Shown piece by piece: positions 1-8,008 of a DNA stretch of 28,881 nt. Source of the stretch: CAYUNT01 sp964446285 (GTDB lineage Bacteria > Sumerlaeota > Sumerlaeia > SLMS01 > CAYUNT01); assembly GCA_964446285.1 (NCBI GenBank), contig CAYUNT010000033.1:1-28881 (forward strand). Direction: 5' to 3'. How positions within the stretch are numbered: the first letter of the stretch is position 1; each line of letters begins with the position of its first letter. The position numbers and the translations under genes are program-made. The notes under the pieces were generated by a model that was not told the origin of the DNA, did no database searches, and was given only the letters and a program-made list of their open reading frames with translations.

Positions 1-85
1 TTTTGCTCCTTCAGAGCAAATTCAGGGAACAGAATTACGGGAAATTGGTATAAGGCGCTCAAGGCAAACGCTCCGAATTGCTTTG

Positions 86-107
86 GTCCGCTTTGTCTGG
101 ATTGTCA
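86..107. repeat. Short 9-nt periodic GTC array (three units)
   Basis: GTC occurs at 86, 95 and 104, an exact 9-nt spacing, in the run ggtccgctttgtctggattg. It is the shortest of four such arrays in the window. The rest of 1-252 holds a 7-bp hairpin at 2-20 (TTTGCTC/GAGCAAA), this array and the terminator at 132-161. No convincing gene is visible. A short minus-strand reading frame through the array (ATG at 110) codes for about 28 residues and looks incidental. Confidence 0.5.
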
Positions 108-131
108 TGAATTCGGTTTGCCATAAAACAA

Positions 132-161
132 CAAAGCGCCGTTTAGAGAAACGGCGCTTTG
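132..161 (-). terminator. Intrinsic terminator of the lipoprotein gene
   Basis: There is a perfect 13-bp inverted repeat, CAAAGCGCCGTTT / AAACGGCGCTTTG, with a 4-nt loop. Read on the minus strand it is followed by TTGTTTTATG, a T-rich tail. The plus-strand side has no T run. It lies 92 nt beyond the stop codon of the minus-strand lipoprotein gene, so it most likely ends that transcript. Confidence 0.75.
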
Positions 162-252
162 CTGGGGAGGTATGTCTTTTGCGCGATGCTTGAGCAGAAT
201 TGCGACCTCGGCGCTGCATCGCCAAGGCCGGTCCGGCTCGTCTTATGCCCGG

Positions 253-777
253 TCAGGGATTCTTTCCGTCTTCGTCCAGGCCTTCGTCGAATTTCTGTTC
301 CTCGGAATCCTCTGGACCCAGATCGTCCTCGAAGGTGGAGAAATCTTCTTCCTCTTCTTCCTCGATGGGTTTGGGTTTGAGGATGCGGTAGGCCAGGTAG
401 GCCACTACGGCAAGGATGATAATGGCCACAAGCCACTTGATCCATGCGCCGCTGTGGAGGGCCTTGTAACGCGCGGACTGCTCGTTCTTGAGCGCGTCGA
501 TTTCCTCCTGCATGGAACGCAGCGACAGGCTCATCTGTTCGATCGAGCTCTGGAGCGACTTTGCGTCTTGTTGCAGCTGAATCGCGGTGCTCTGAATCTT
601 TGACAAATCGGCTTCCAGGCTCGCCTTGGCCGTATAGGCCTGCTTGAGCCGGTTGTCGATCGTCTCCGCGCTTTTTCCAACATTTTCCGTGAACTTCTCT
701 TCGTCGCTTTTGCCGCAACCGGCGAGAAGTCCGAGCGCCAAAAGGCACCCCGCTAACGATATCCAAATGCGTTTCAC
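253..777 (-). CDS. Lipoprotein with coiled coil, C-terminal membrane helix and acidic tail
   Basis: This is a protein of unknown function, 174 residues from the GTG at 777. The start is set by GGAGG six bases upstream. An in-frame upstream ATG at 831 would add 18 basic residues before the signal and is less likely. Residues 1-20 are a signal peptide ending in the lipobox LLAGC, with Cys21 as the lipidation site. Residues about 36-103 have heptad-like spacing of hydrophobic residues and look like a coiled coil. Residues 113-131 form a transmembrane helix followed by RILKPKP and then a Glu/Asp-rich tail (139-171, including six Glu in a row). The basic residues after the helix suggest that the tail is cytoplasmic, so the protein may be tied to the inner membrane at both ends. 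The gene stands alone, with a terminator downstream and a divergent FG-GAP gene upstream. The lipoprotein call is firm; the role is unknown. Confidence 0.85.
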   Translation of the reverse strand: MKRIWISLAGCLLALGLLAGCGKSDEEKFTENVGKSAETIDNRLKQAYTAKASLEADLSKIQSTAIQLQQDAKSLQSSIEQMSLSLRSMQEEIDALKNEQSARYKALHSGAWIKWLVAIIILAVVAYLAYRILKPKPIEEEEEEDFSTFEDDLGPEDSEEQKFDEGLDEDGKNP

Positions 778-837
778 ACGAATCCTCCATCGAACAGGAC
801 GTTTCCCGCCCTGTCGTCTTCGGACGCTCACACCACA

Positions 838-868
838 GTTGTAAGGGGAAGGAACCGCACTGGGTCAA
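838..868 (-). promoter_or_regulatory. Possible weak promoter of the lipoprotein gene
   Basis: On the minus strand TTGACC (868-863) is followed after 19 bases by TACAAC (843-838). The -35 element matches 5 of 6 consensus positions, but the spacer is long and the -10 is poor. It sits about 60 nt upstream of the GTG start and back to back with the better plus-strand promoter at 884-912. Confidence 0.25.
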
Positions 869-883
869 GGAATTTCCCACGTG

Positions 884-912
884 TTGACTCCCGGCTTGCA
901 AGGCATTACACT
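884..912 (+). promoter_or_regulatory. Sigma-70-type promoter of the FG-GAP gene
   Basis: TTGACT (884-889) and TACACT (907-912) are separated by exactly 17 bases, matching 5/6 and 4/6 of the -35 and -10 consensus. Transcription would start near 919, giving a leader of about 150 nt. A small hairpin, CTTCC-TTC-GGAAG, lies at the -10/start-site junction. This is a sequence match only; the organism's sigma-factor preferences are unknown. Confidence 0.45.
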
Positions 913-1067
913 TCCTTCGGAAGATTGGGTTTGGCCTCTTGCCTGCGCGGCCAGGGTTTCGCGGCTGTGCGCCCCGCAATTCCTGGCCTGTTTTCCACCT
1001 GGATTCGAACCCTTCCAATTTCATCATCCGGACCCCTCGCAAGCCACAGATCCGGGAGAGAAGTTCC

Positions 1068-2882
1068 ATGAATCCCACGACGGCTCGATGTGGATTTTTC
1101 CTTTGTTCCATAAAGAAATGCTTCCGATGCGATCTTCGCCAGAGGAAGCGCGGGACGGCGTGGGTTCTGGCAATTGCCGGAGTGGCGGCCGCTGCCGCAA
1201 TCTCCGCGCAAGCCGCTGTGCAAATCCGCGACCTGGCCGACACTTCATACTGGCGCATCACAGAAAACCGGCGCAATCCGGGCGGACTTTCCAAGGTGCT
1301 GCTGGCGGACATCAATGGCGATTCCTACCCCGACCTGATTATGTCCGCCCCCACCGCGCCCGATTACGGCGTGATCGAAAGCGGCATGGTGTATGTCCGC
1401 TTTGGCGGCCCGTATGCCACGTCGTCCGATTTTGATTTGCGCCTCTTCGACCTTACGCCTTCGCCCTCGCAAACAACAAATCGCACGATGACCGCCCTTC
1501 TTTACGCGGACGCCTCGGGCATGGTTCCGGCCGGAGTGCAAATTCGGGCGCCTGAGGGTGGACAGCGCTTTGGCGCGGACATTGCCACGGGAGATTTCAA
1601 CGGAGACGGCATTGCCGACATCGCCATCGGCGCGCCCGGCCCCCTCCTCCAGCCCACCTCGCCTGGCACGATTTACGTCATCCAGGGGCGGACGGATTTG
1701 GGCGGCCTTCTGAACGTCACGGACGAAATTGAGGCGGGGCGCGCATTTTCGCTCACCGGATTCGAGGCCGGGGATGGAACAGGACAGCGCTTGCTCTTTG
1801 CCGATCTCGATCACGATACGCAGGATGATCTGGTCGCCTCGCTGCCAGACCGCGGCACGGGAGGCGAAATGTATATCATCGGCGGGCGCGCCTTTGGCCA
1901 GATTGTCAGCGCCGGCCTCGGTGAAGTTCCCGCTCCGCTCGGGCAAGTGGCCAGCTCGGTGGCGGGCGAACGGCTCGGATACCGGCTTGCGTCGGGCGAT
2001 CTTGATGGCGATGGGCGCGCGGACCTCCTCGCCGCCGCGCCGGAATATGCGGTCACCGGCGACCAGCGAGGCCGCATCGCCTGCTTGCGCTTCCCCAGCG
2101 GATTTGAAGGCACCACCATTGTTCCCGCAACAATTTCGACAGGCCTTGTGGTGCTGCTGCCCGGCATGGATTCTCTGCGCGGAATCAGCATGGCGGTGGC
2201 CGATATTGACGGCGACTATCTGGCCGATCTGGCGGTTGGTTTGCCGGGGTGGCCTGTTACGGACGAACCCGCGCAATATGGCCGGGTGTATCTCTCCACC
2301 GCTCCCTGGAACAAGCGCGACGCATCGGGGCGGATGACTCTGGCGACCCGGCCGCGCTTTTACGCGGAGGGCACGGAACGATTCCAGCATTTTGGAGCCT
2401 CGCTCGCGTTTGGGCAGATTTATCCCCGGCCCGATCTGGCGCTGCTCATCGGGTCGCCTGGCTCCAACTATCAAGACCGCGAACATGCGGGGCTGGTTTT
2501 TGTAACGCCGCCCAGATACAGCGATACCTACTATGGAGTTCTCCACGAGGGATGGTGGATTGTCCTCGCCGGACGCCAAACCAACGAGGAACTTGGAACC
2601 TGGGTAACCACGGGGGATTTCGATCAGGATGGGCGCGACGACATTTTCGCATGCGCCATGGGAACCGCTCCCTTCGACTCGACATGCGACAGCATCCTTC
2701 AGGCCGATTGGGATGCCTGCCACGCCAATGCGGAGGGCGCGCGCGTATTTGGATTCCCCGGTCCCGGACCCGGCTGGGGGCCTCTCAACCCCTATTATGA
2801 ATTTGACAGCGCCGCGGGCGATCCGGATTCCGGCGCGGCAAACCCAACGGCCGCGGGAAAATCCTGGATGATGTTCGAGTGA
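1068..2882 (+). CDS. Secreted FG-GAP (integrin-alpha-like) seven-bladed propeller protein
   Basis: The protein has 604 residues from the ATG at 1068, preceded by GGGAGAG at 1054-1060. The open frame extends upstream to 939 but without a ribosome site. A basic N-terminal region is followed by a hydrophobic Ala-rich segment (about 29-49, ending SAQAA) that fits a Sec signal peptide. Seven FG-GAP/VCBS-like repeats can be read in order, each with an FG-type start, a Ca-binding Asp loop and a hydrophobic strand. Examples of the loop are DINGDSYPD, DFNGDGIAD, DLDGDGRAD, DIDGDYLAD and DFDQDGRDD. The third and sixth blades have degenerate loops (DLDHDTQDD; QIYPRPD). Seven repeats make one closed beta-propeller, as in integrin alpha chains. 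The family acts in extracellular binding or adhesion; no enzymatic domain is seen. The TGA stop touches the heptad repeat that begins at 2881. Confidence 0.88.
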   Translation: MNPTTARCGFFLCSIKKCFRCDLRQRKRGTAWVLAIAGVAAAAAISAQAAVQIRDLADTSYWRITENRRNPGGLSKVLLADINGDSYPDLIMSAPTAPDYGVIESGMVYVRFGGPYATSSDFDLRLFDLTPSPSQTTNRTMTALLYADASGMVPAGVQIRAPEGGQRFGADIATGDFNGDGIADIAIGAPGPLLQPTSPGTIYVIQGRTDLGGLLNVTDEIEAGRAFSLTGFEAGDGTGQRLLFADLDHDTQDDLVASLPDRGTGGEMYIIGGRAFGQIVSAGLGEVPAPLGQVASSVAGERLGYRLASGDLDGDGRADLLAAAPEYAVTGDQRGRIACLRFPSGFEGTTIVPATISTGLVVLLPGMDSLRGISMAVADIDGDYLADLAVGLPGWPVTDEPAQYGRVYLSTAPWNKRDASGRMTLATRPRFYAEGTERFQHFGASLAFGQIYPRPDLALLIGSPGSNYQDREHAGLVFVTPPRYSDTYYGVLHEGWWIVLAGRQTNEELGTWVTTGDFDQDGRDDIFACAMGTAPFDSTCDSILQADWDACHANAEGARVFGFPGPGPGWGPLNPYYEFDSAAGDPDSGAANPTAAGKSWMMFE

Positions 2883-3034
2883 GTTGTGGGTTGTGAGTTG
2901 TGAGTGACGGGCTGTGAGTTACGATTGAAGAAGTGTGCAGTGAAAATTAGGCAGTATTTTTCATTCGCGAGAGCGCTTTCTAAACATTCTATCCGTTTTT
3001 AAGGTCCTTTGAGTCCTTTAGGGTCCCTGGGTCC
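2881..3034 (+). repeat. Degenerate composite repeat: 7-nt array then 9-nt GTCC array
   Basis: 2881-2929 reads as consecutive 7-nt units (GAGTTGT, GGGTTGT, GAGTTGT, GAGTGAC, GGGCTGT, GAGTTAC, GATTGAA), followed by GAAGTGTGCAGTG. The same order of units, including the GAAGAAGTG(G/T)GCAGTG junction, is found at 28508-28580. After a gap of about 50 nt, GTCC recurs at 3004, 3013, 3023 and 3031 (spacings 9, 10, 8). It begins at the stop of the FG-GAP gene and ends at the remnant of a glycoside hydrolase. Nothing else is seen in this spacer. Confidence 0.6.
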
Positions 3035-3798
3035 TTACCTGACGACGGCGCAGCAGCAGACACAACTGCGCGCGATCATGGACCGCGCCGTGTCGCTGCG
3101 GCTCAACGCCGTCATTTCCCAGGTGCGCCCTGCCTGCGACGCTTTTTATGTCTCGTCGTATGAGCCGCGGTCCTACTTACCTGACTAACTCCGAAGGCCG
3201 CGCCCCCAGCCCCTCATGGGATCCGCTGGCTTTTGCTGTAACCGAGGCCCACTCGCGCGGCCTCGAACTGCACGCCTGGTTCAATCCCTATCGGGCCAAG
3301 CGCGGCACCTATTCGCACGCCTCCTCCTACATCGCCGTCACGCGCCCCGATCTCGTTTACGCCTGCGGGTCCGGGCAGGAATGGCTCAATCCGGGGAAAC
3401 AGGAAGTGATGGACTATTCGCTCAATGTAATTCGCGACGTGGTGAAGCGCTACGACATCGACGCGGTGCATTTTGACGATTATTTTTACCCTTATCCGGA
3501 GAGCGGAGTTGCGTTTCCCGACGATGCCACCTATACCGCGCGGGTGGGTGATTACGGGAGGCAAGTGATACGCGGGCAATTCCCAATCGACAAGGAGAGC
3601 GGGGTGTGGTGCAAAGGAACCGCGCCGCCGTCGGCGCGCCTCATTGTGGGGGATTTCCTCGTTTGGCAATCCGCTTCGCCCCGCCTTTGCATGATTTCAT
3701 ACGCCCTTCAGACAAAGAGAAGGGTATCCTCCTCCTTTACGAAATCAATCATTAGCGAGAACGTTTCTGGCATCGCCAAAGCCGTTATGGGCGGTTGA
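3035..3798 (+). pseudogene. Decayed GHL10-type (DUF187) glycoside hydrolase fragment
   Basis: GHL10 proteins are secreted TIM-barrel glycoside hydrolases (YngK type). Two frames carry family sequence. From 3038 one frame reads LTTAQQQTQLRAIMDRA and then LNAVISQVRPACDAF, ending at a TAA at 3184-3186. From about 3170 the +1 frame continues YLTNSEGRAP, then LELHAWFNPYRA, WLNPGKQEVMDY and DIDAVHFDDYFYPYP, and finally FPDDATY near 3535. A frameshift therefore lies at about 3165-3180. After 3540 the frame stays open to 3798 but I see no further family sequence, and the second half of the barrel is missing. The N-terminus with its signal peptide is also absent, being replaced by the repeat at 2881-3034. 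The tail contains a 7-bp GC hairpin at 3621-3638. Family assignment is confident; loss of function is inferred from the frameshift and both truncations. Confidence 0.75.
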
Positions 3799-3826
3799 GC
3801 AACTTCGCGTTATGGGGGATGCACTG

Positions 3827-6800
3827 ATGATGGAAATGTCCATGCGCCATCGAACGGAAGCGCCGCTGGCGCATCATTCGCACTGCACGCACGAGCAGGC
3901 AAAATGGCAATCAAATCAGAATCCCGCCAGAGTGCCGCAGGTAGCGTTTTGCGTGGCGATCGCCGTCGTTTTATTTTGCGCTGACATGCGCATGTCCGCC
4001 GCCGAGCCGATCTCGATGGATGGCCGCACTGTGTTGCTGGAATACACAGCCAGCCAGGACGCCGCCGCGCCGCTGCCTGGGTATCTGAGCGTCTCGGGGG
4101 ATGGGCTTCGCGCCGTTGTGGAATTCAAGGTCCCCGACGACGCGCGCCTGCTTCGCGAGGTCTGTTTCGCGGCTCTGATCCGCTTGGGTAGTGCTGCGGA
4201 CGGCGTGGATCGTCCGGCGCGCCTTGCACTCAATGACCGCCCCGTCGATATGCGCCCGCTGCCACGCATGGATGGGCTTCTCTTCCGCTTGCCGGGCGGA
4301 ATTCTGCGCGCGGGCGTCAATCGCCTGGAAATCTTCAGCCGCGACGAACGCCCTCTCGATCTGCAGGCCCTTGCGATCTTTTCGCTGCTCGACACGGCCG
4401 AAGAGGTTCATTTCGGCCGGGTTTTCGCCGACGCCAAAATCCGCGAGCGCATGGTTCAGCCCGCCGCGCACCCCGAGCAGCTCAATTACGACGCGCTCCA
4501 TTACGAAATTCACCACACGATCCCCAGCATGACTTCGCGCTATATCGAGGGCGAAGTCGTGGCGACCGGGCGCGTGCTGGCGGATAATTTTACGCGCGTT
4601 GTGCTCGACTTTGATTCCAATGGCGGCCAAATGACCGTTCAAAGCGTCAAGGACGCCGCCACAAACCAGGCGCTGGCCTATACGGTGGATTCGACAAACA
4701 AGTGGCTTCTGATCACGCTGCCCTCCATGTTCATAGCCGGCGAGACCTGGAGTGTGCGCGTGGCCTATAAAGGAACTCCATCCACTGAAAGCGTTTTTGC
4801 CCCCGGCTACAACGCCGAAACCCACGGTTCTCCCGCCGTTCCGCTCATCTACACCTTCAGCCAGCCCTACTACGCGCGCCAATGGTGGCCCTGCAAGGAC
4901 ATCCCCGAAGACAAGGCCACAGTCGATATGTTCGTCACTGCCCCGAACGGATACTTCGTCGTCTCGAATGGAAAACTCACCGAAACCCTCAATCTGGGCA
5001 ATGGAACCACGCGCTTCCACTACGCGGAATCTTTTCCAATTGTAACCTATCTGGTCTCGATCTGCTGCACGAATTACCAATTTGCATCGGGGACATATAC
5101 ATCGCTCGATGGCGCAACCACCATGACGGTCGGGCATTATGTATTTCCCGAAAATTACGCCTACGAGTCCCCCGGCGTCGCGGGAACCCTGACGGCGATG
5201 CGGTTTTTCGCGGAAACCTTTGGTGAATATCCCTTCCTTACGGAAAAATACGTGACGGCCTCGCACAACGACACGGCGGGCATGGAGCACCAGACCTGCA
5301 CGAGCATGCCGCCGGGCGATGTTGGCCCGGACGGGATGCAGCGCCGCAATGTGCACGAACTTTCGCACCAGTGGTTTGGCGATTGCGTGACGATGCGCCA
5401 CTACGATCACCTCTGGCTCAACGAAGGCTACGGAACCTATTGCGAGGCGCTTTTTTATGAGTGGCGCGATGGGCCGGCCGCGTATTTCAATGTCACAAAC
5501 GGCTGGATTTCCACTGGCATCAGCACCACAGTGGCGCTCGTCAATTCAAACGCCGACAGTTTCTCGGGCAGCGTTGTGTATCGGCGCGGCGGATTTGTGC
5601 TGCACATGCTCCGCCATGTTGTCGGCAAAGAAATGTTCATCCAGGCATCGCGCGATTATCTGCAAGCTCATGCTTATGACACGGCGCTGACGCCAGACCT
5701 CCAGGCCGCCTTCGAGGCGCGCTATGGATCGTCGCTCGCATGGTTCTTCAATGAATGGGTTTATCGCGCCGGACGCCCCACATATTCGTGGTCCTGGTCT
5801 GCCGCGCCGGGAACAGGAAACCACACGATCCTCCATCTCTCGATTAGTCAAACCCAATCGGGCGATGCTTATATTATGCCCATCGACTTCCATGTGACCG
5901 GCCTCGATGGCGTGACAAGCATTTTCACCGTATGGAATGACGCGAAAAGCCAGACTTTTGACATCGACGTGGGCCAGATCAGCATCGCCAGCGTCGCATT
6001 TGATCCGGAAAACTGGATATTCAAGCGCGTCTCGCAATCGGGCGTCGCGCCCATGCCGACGCTTCTTGAAACAGCCGCATCTTCACAGGGCGGCGCGATT
6101 CGCATTCTCTGGAGCAGCGGCGGCACAGGCACGGCTGGTTTTGAACTCGTCCGCAGCACAGACCTCTCCGCCTGGACGCTTGTGGCCGGCAGCGCGGCGC
6201 TTGGCGCTTCCGCCACGCAATACGTGGACTCCGGCGTTTTGCCCGGAACCGCCTATTATTATCGGATTCGCGCCACGTCATCCACGGGAACCCCAAGCGC
6301 GTTCAGCGATGCGTATGGGGCGCGCCTGCCCGCCGCGGAAGGGGAACCGAAAATCCTCATCGTGGATGGCTACGATCGCTGGGATTCGCAAGGGCGCGGA
6401 ACCAGCCACGCCTGGGCGGCTTGGCACGGGCAGGCGCTGGCGGCGCTCGGCGGCGCGGCGTTTGACACATGCGCCAATGAGCAAGTCATCTCAGGCGCTG
6501 TGGCCCTTGCCGGGCGCAATGCCGTGCTTTGGGCCTCAGGCGAGGAATCCACTACAGACGAAACATTCAGCGCCGGGGAGCAGGCTCTGGTTTCCGCTTA
6601 TCTCAAGGCGGGCGGGAATTTCTTTGTCAGCGGCGCAGAAATCGCCTGGGACCTCGGCAGCAAAGGCTCCACGTCCGACAACGCTTTCCTCAATGATTTC
6701 TTGAAGGCGTCGTTTCTGGCGGACGACGCCGGAACAAATGTGGCAGCTGGCGTGGCCGGAGAGGCATTCGATGGGCTGTCGCTAACCTTCGGAACCGGCG

Positions 6801-7075
6801 CGGATGGAACTTATGTTGTCGCTTATCCCGACGTCCTCAGCCCCGAGCGCGGAGGCATCACCACATTGGTTTATCCTTCCAGCGAAGCGGCGGGGGTGCA
6901 GTTCGCCGGTCAATTTACAGGCGGTTCGGCGGAGGGGCGACTGATCTACCTTGGATTCCCCTTTGAAACGATCACGCCGGCGCAGTCGCGCGTGGCGGTT
7001 CTCGGCCGTGTGCTGGACTTCTTTGGCCTTTCTGCGAATCAAGGCGCCCTTGTGGCGGGATGGATGGTGTATTGA
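3827..7075 (+). CDS. Secreted M1-family zinc metallopeptidase with FN3 and GATase-like C-terminal domains
   Basis: The protein has 1082 residues from the ATG at 3827, which has GGGGGAT seven bases upstream; 3812 is an alternative ATG. A hydrophobic signal segment (about 37-53, ending MSAAEP) starts unusually late, so a start nearer the GTG at 3932 is also possible. An N-terminal M1 beta domain is followed by the catalytic domain. This has the substrate-binding motif GMEHQT (Gly485-Glu487), the zinc site HELSH (His510, Glu511, His514) and the third ligand Glu533 in LNEGYGTY, spaced HExxH-x18-E as the family requires. An FN3 domain (about 743-835) and a domain beginning KILIVDGYDRW (about 840-1080) follow. 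The latter resembles the GATase-like modules attached to secreted enzymes. The enzyme should remove N-terminal residues from peptides outside the cytoplasm. tlyA starts 7 nt after the stop, so the two may be cotranscribed. Confidence 0.9.
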   Translation: MMEMSMRHRTEAPLAHHSHCTHEQAKWQSNQNPARVPQVAFCVAIAVVLFCADMRMSAAEPISMDGRTVLLEYTASQDAAAPLPGYLSVSGDGLRAVVEFKVPDDARLLREVCFAALIRLGSAADGVDRPARLALNDRPVDMRPLPRMDGLLFRLPGGILRAGVNRLEIFSRDERPLDLQALAIFSLLDTAEEVHFGRVFADAKIRERMVQPAAHPEQLNYDALHYEIHHTIPSMTSRYIEGEVVATGRVLADNFTRVVLDFDSNGGQMTVQSVKDAATNQALAYTVDSTNKWLLITLPSMFIAGETWSVRVAYKGTPSTESVFAPGYNAETHGSPAVPLIYTFSQPYYARQWWPCKDIPEDKATVDMFVTAPNGYFVVSNGKLTETLNLGNGTTRFHYAESFPIVTYLVSICCTNYQFASGTYTSLDGATTMTVGHYVFPENYAYESPGVAGTLTAMRFFAETFGEYPFLTEKYVTASHNDTAGMEHQTCTSMPPGDVGPDGMQRRNVHELSHQWFGDCVTMRHYDHLWLNEGYGTYCEALFYEWRDGPAAYFNVTNGWISTGISTTVALVNSNADSFSGSVVYRRGGFVLHMLRHVVGKEMFIQASRDYLQAHAYDTALTPDLQAAFEARYGSSLAWFFNEWVYRAGRPTYSWSWSAAPGTGNHTILHLSISQTQSGDAYIMPIDFHVTGLDGVTSIFTVWNDAKSQTFDIDVGQISIASVAFDPENWIFKRVSQSGVAPMPTLLETAASSQGGAIRILWSSGGTGTAGFELVRSTDLSAWTLVAGSAALGASATQYVDSGVLPGTAYYYRIRATSSTGTPSAFSDAYGARLPAAEGEPKILIVDGYDRWDSQGRGTSHAWAAWHGQALAALGGAAFDTCANEQVISGAVALAGRNAVLWASGEESTTDETFSAGEQALVSAYLKAGGNFFVSGAEIAWDLGSKGSTSDNAFLNDFLKASFLADDAGTNVAAGVAGEAFDGLSLTFGTGADGTYVVAYPDVLSPERGGITTLVYPSSEAAGVQFAGQFTGGSAEGRLIYLGFPFETITPAQSRVAVLGRVLDFFGLSANQGALVAGWMVY

Positions 7076-7082
7076 TTCCGGG

Positions 7083-7961
7083 ATGGCGGAGCATCCGGCG
7101 AGTCTCGGGGAGCGGGAACGGCGGGCGCGCATGACTTCAAAAAACGCTAAAGATGAAAAATCTGCGCATTCTCCCAAGGAACGCCTCGATGTTCTTGTGG
7201 CGGCGCGGGGGCTGGCGGAATCGCGCGAAAAGGCGCAGGCACTCATTCTTGCGGGGCGGATTCTGGTCAATGGGCGCGCGGAAACCAAGGCGGGGACTCG
7301 TTTCCCAGCCGACGCCGCCATCGAGCGCGCGGGCGATCCGATCCCGTTTGTAAGCCGCGGCGGATTGAAACTCGATGCGGCGCTACGCGAGTTTGGCGTG
7401 GACGCGGCGGGGAAAACCGCGCTGGACGTTGGCTCTTCGACGGGCGGCTTCACGGATTGCCTGTTGCAGCGGGGCGCGGCGCGCGTGGTGGCCGTGGACG
7501 TCGGGCGCGGGCAACTGCACGAACGTCTCCGCGCCGATCCGCGCGTCGAACTCCACGAACGCACGAATGCGCGGCATCTCGCGCCGGATTTCCTCAAGCG
7601 CCCGGCGGATTTGATCGTCATGGATTTGTCGTTTATTTCGCTCGGGAAAGTGCTTGGCGCGCTTCGCCCGCTGCTTGCGCCGGAGGGATGCCTGATCGCC
7701 CTCATCAAGCCGCAATTTGAAGCGGGACCGCGCGACGTCCCGCGCGGCGGCGTTGTGCGCGATCCTGAGGTGCATCGCGCCGTGCTGGAAAAAGTGGCGC
7801 GGGATTTTGAGGCGGCGGGATTTCGCCTTGAGCGCACGATGGAAAGTCCCATTCATGGCGCGGACGGCAATCGCGAATTCCTCGGGCTTGCGCGCCTCCT
7901 TGCCCGCCCCGCCGAAACGAGTGCGGACGCCGCGAATGCAGCGCCACGGGTTTTGGAATGA
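7083..7961 (+). CDS. tlyA: TlyA-family S4-domain RNA methyltransferase (FtsJ-like)
   Basis: The TlyA family 2'-O-methylates cytidines in 16S/23S rRNA and is often annotated as hemolysin A. From the ATG at 7083 the protein has 292 residues. The ATG at 7131 would give 276, nearer the usual 270; neither has a good ribosome site, so the start is uncertain. The S4 RNA-binding domain covers about 33-92 (RLDVLVAARGLAESREKAQ, then AGRILVNG). The FtsJ/RrmJ-like Rossmann domain begins at SRGGLKLDAAL and has the SAM motif ALDVGSSTGGFTD (113-125). VVAVDVGRGQLH, DLIVMDLSFISL and LIKPQFEAG follow, the last carrying the catalytic Lys region. It follows the M1 peptidase by 7 nt. That pairing has no obvious functional link. 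Confidence 0.93.
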   Translation: MAEHPASLGERERRARMTSKNAKDEKSAHSPKERLDVLVAARGLAESREKAQALILAGRILVNGRAETKAGTRFPADAAIERAGDPIPFVSRGGLKLDAALREFGVDAAGKTALDVGSSTGGFTDCLLQRGAARVVAVDVGRGQLHERLRADPRVELHERTNARHLAPDFLKRPADLIVMDLSFISLGKVLGALRPLLAPEGCLIALIKPQFEAGPRDVPRGGVVRDPEVHRAVLEKVARDFEAAGFRLERTMESPIHGADGNREFLGLARLLARPAETSADAANAAPRVLE

Positions 7962-7981
7962 GTTCAGAAGAAGAATTTTAC

Positions 7982-8008
7982 CACGAAAAACATGAAAATT
8001 ACGAAAGA
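7982..8008 (+). repeat. Three 9-nt units of a CACGAAAAA-type repeat
   Basis: CACGAAAAA, CATGAAAAT and TACGAAAGA follow each other with exact 9-nt period in the spacer between tlyA and pyrG. This is a different unit from the GTC nonamers but has the same period. The rest of the 263-nt spacer contains TTGACG at 8024 and TTGACT at 8109, neither with a good -10. A pyrG promoter is expected here but cannot be fixed. Confidence 0.4.

Noticed and set aside
985..1025. tRNA-like T-arm (GGTTCGAATCC on the minus strand near 1000-1012)
   Set aside because: The flanking bases do not form the 5-bp T stem, and no acceptor or anticodon arm can be built around it.
1245..2723. Minus-strand 492-codon frame opposite the FG-GAP gene
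   Set aside because: It has no domain or ribosome site, whereas the plus-strand frame has seven regular FG-GAP repeats.
3214..3669. Minus-strand 151-codon frame over the hydrolase remnant
   Set aside because: The plus strand carries clear GHL10 motifs; this frame has none.
3971..5410. Minus-strand 479-codon frame opposite the M1 peptidase
   Set aside because: It is an antisense shadow; the zinc site and M1 motifs are on the plus strand.
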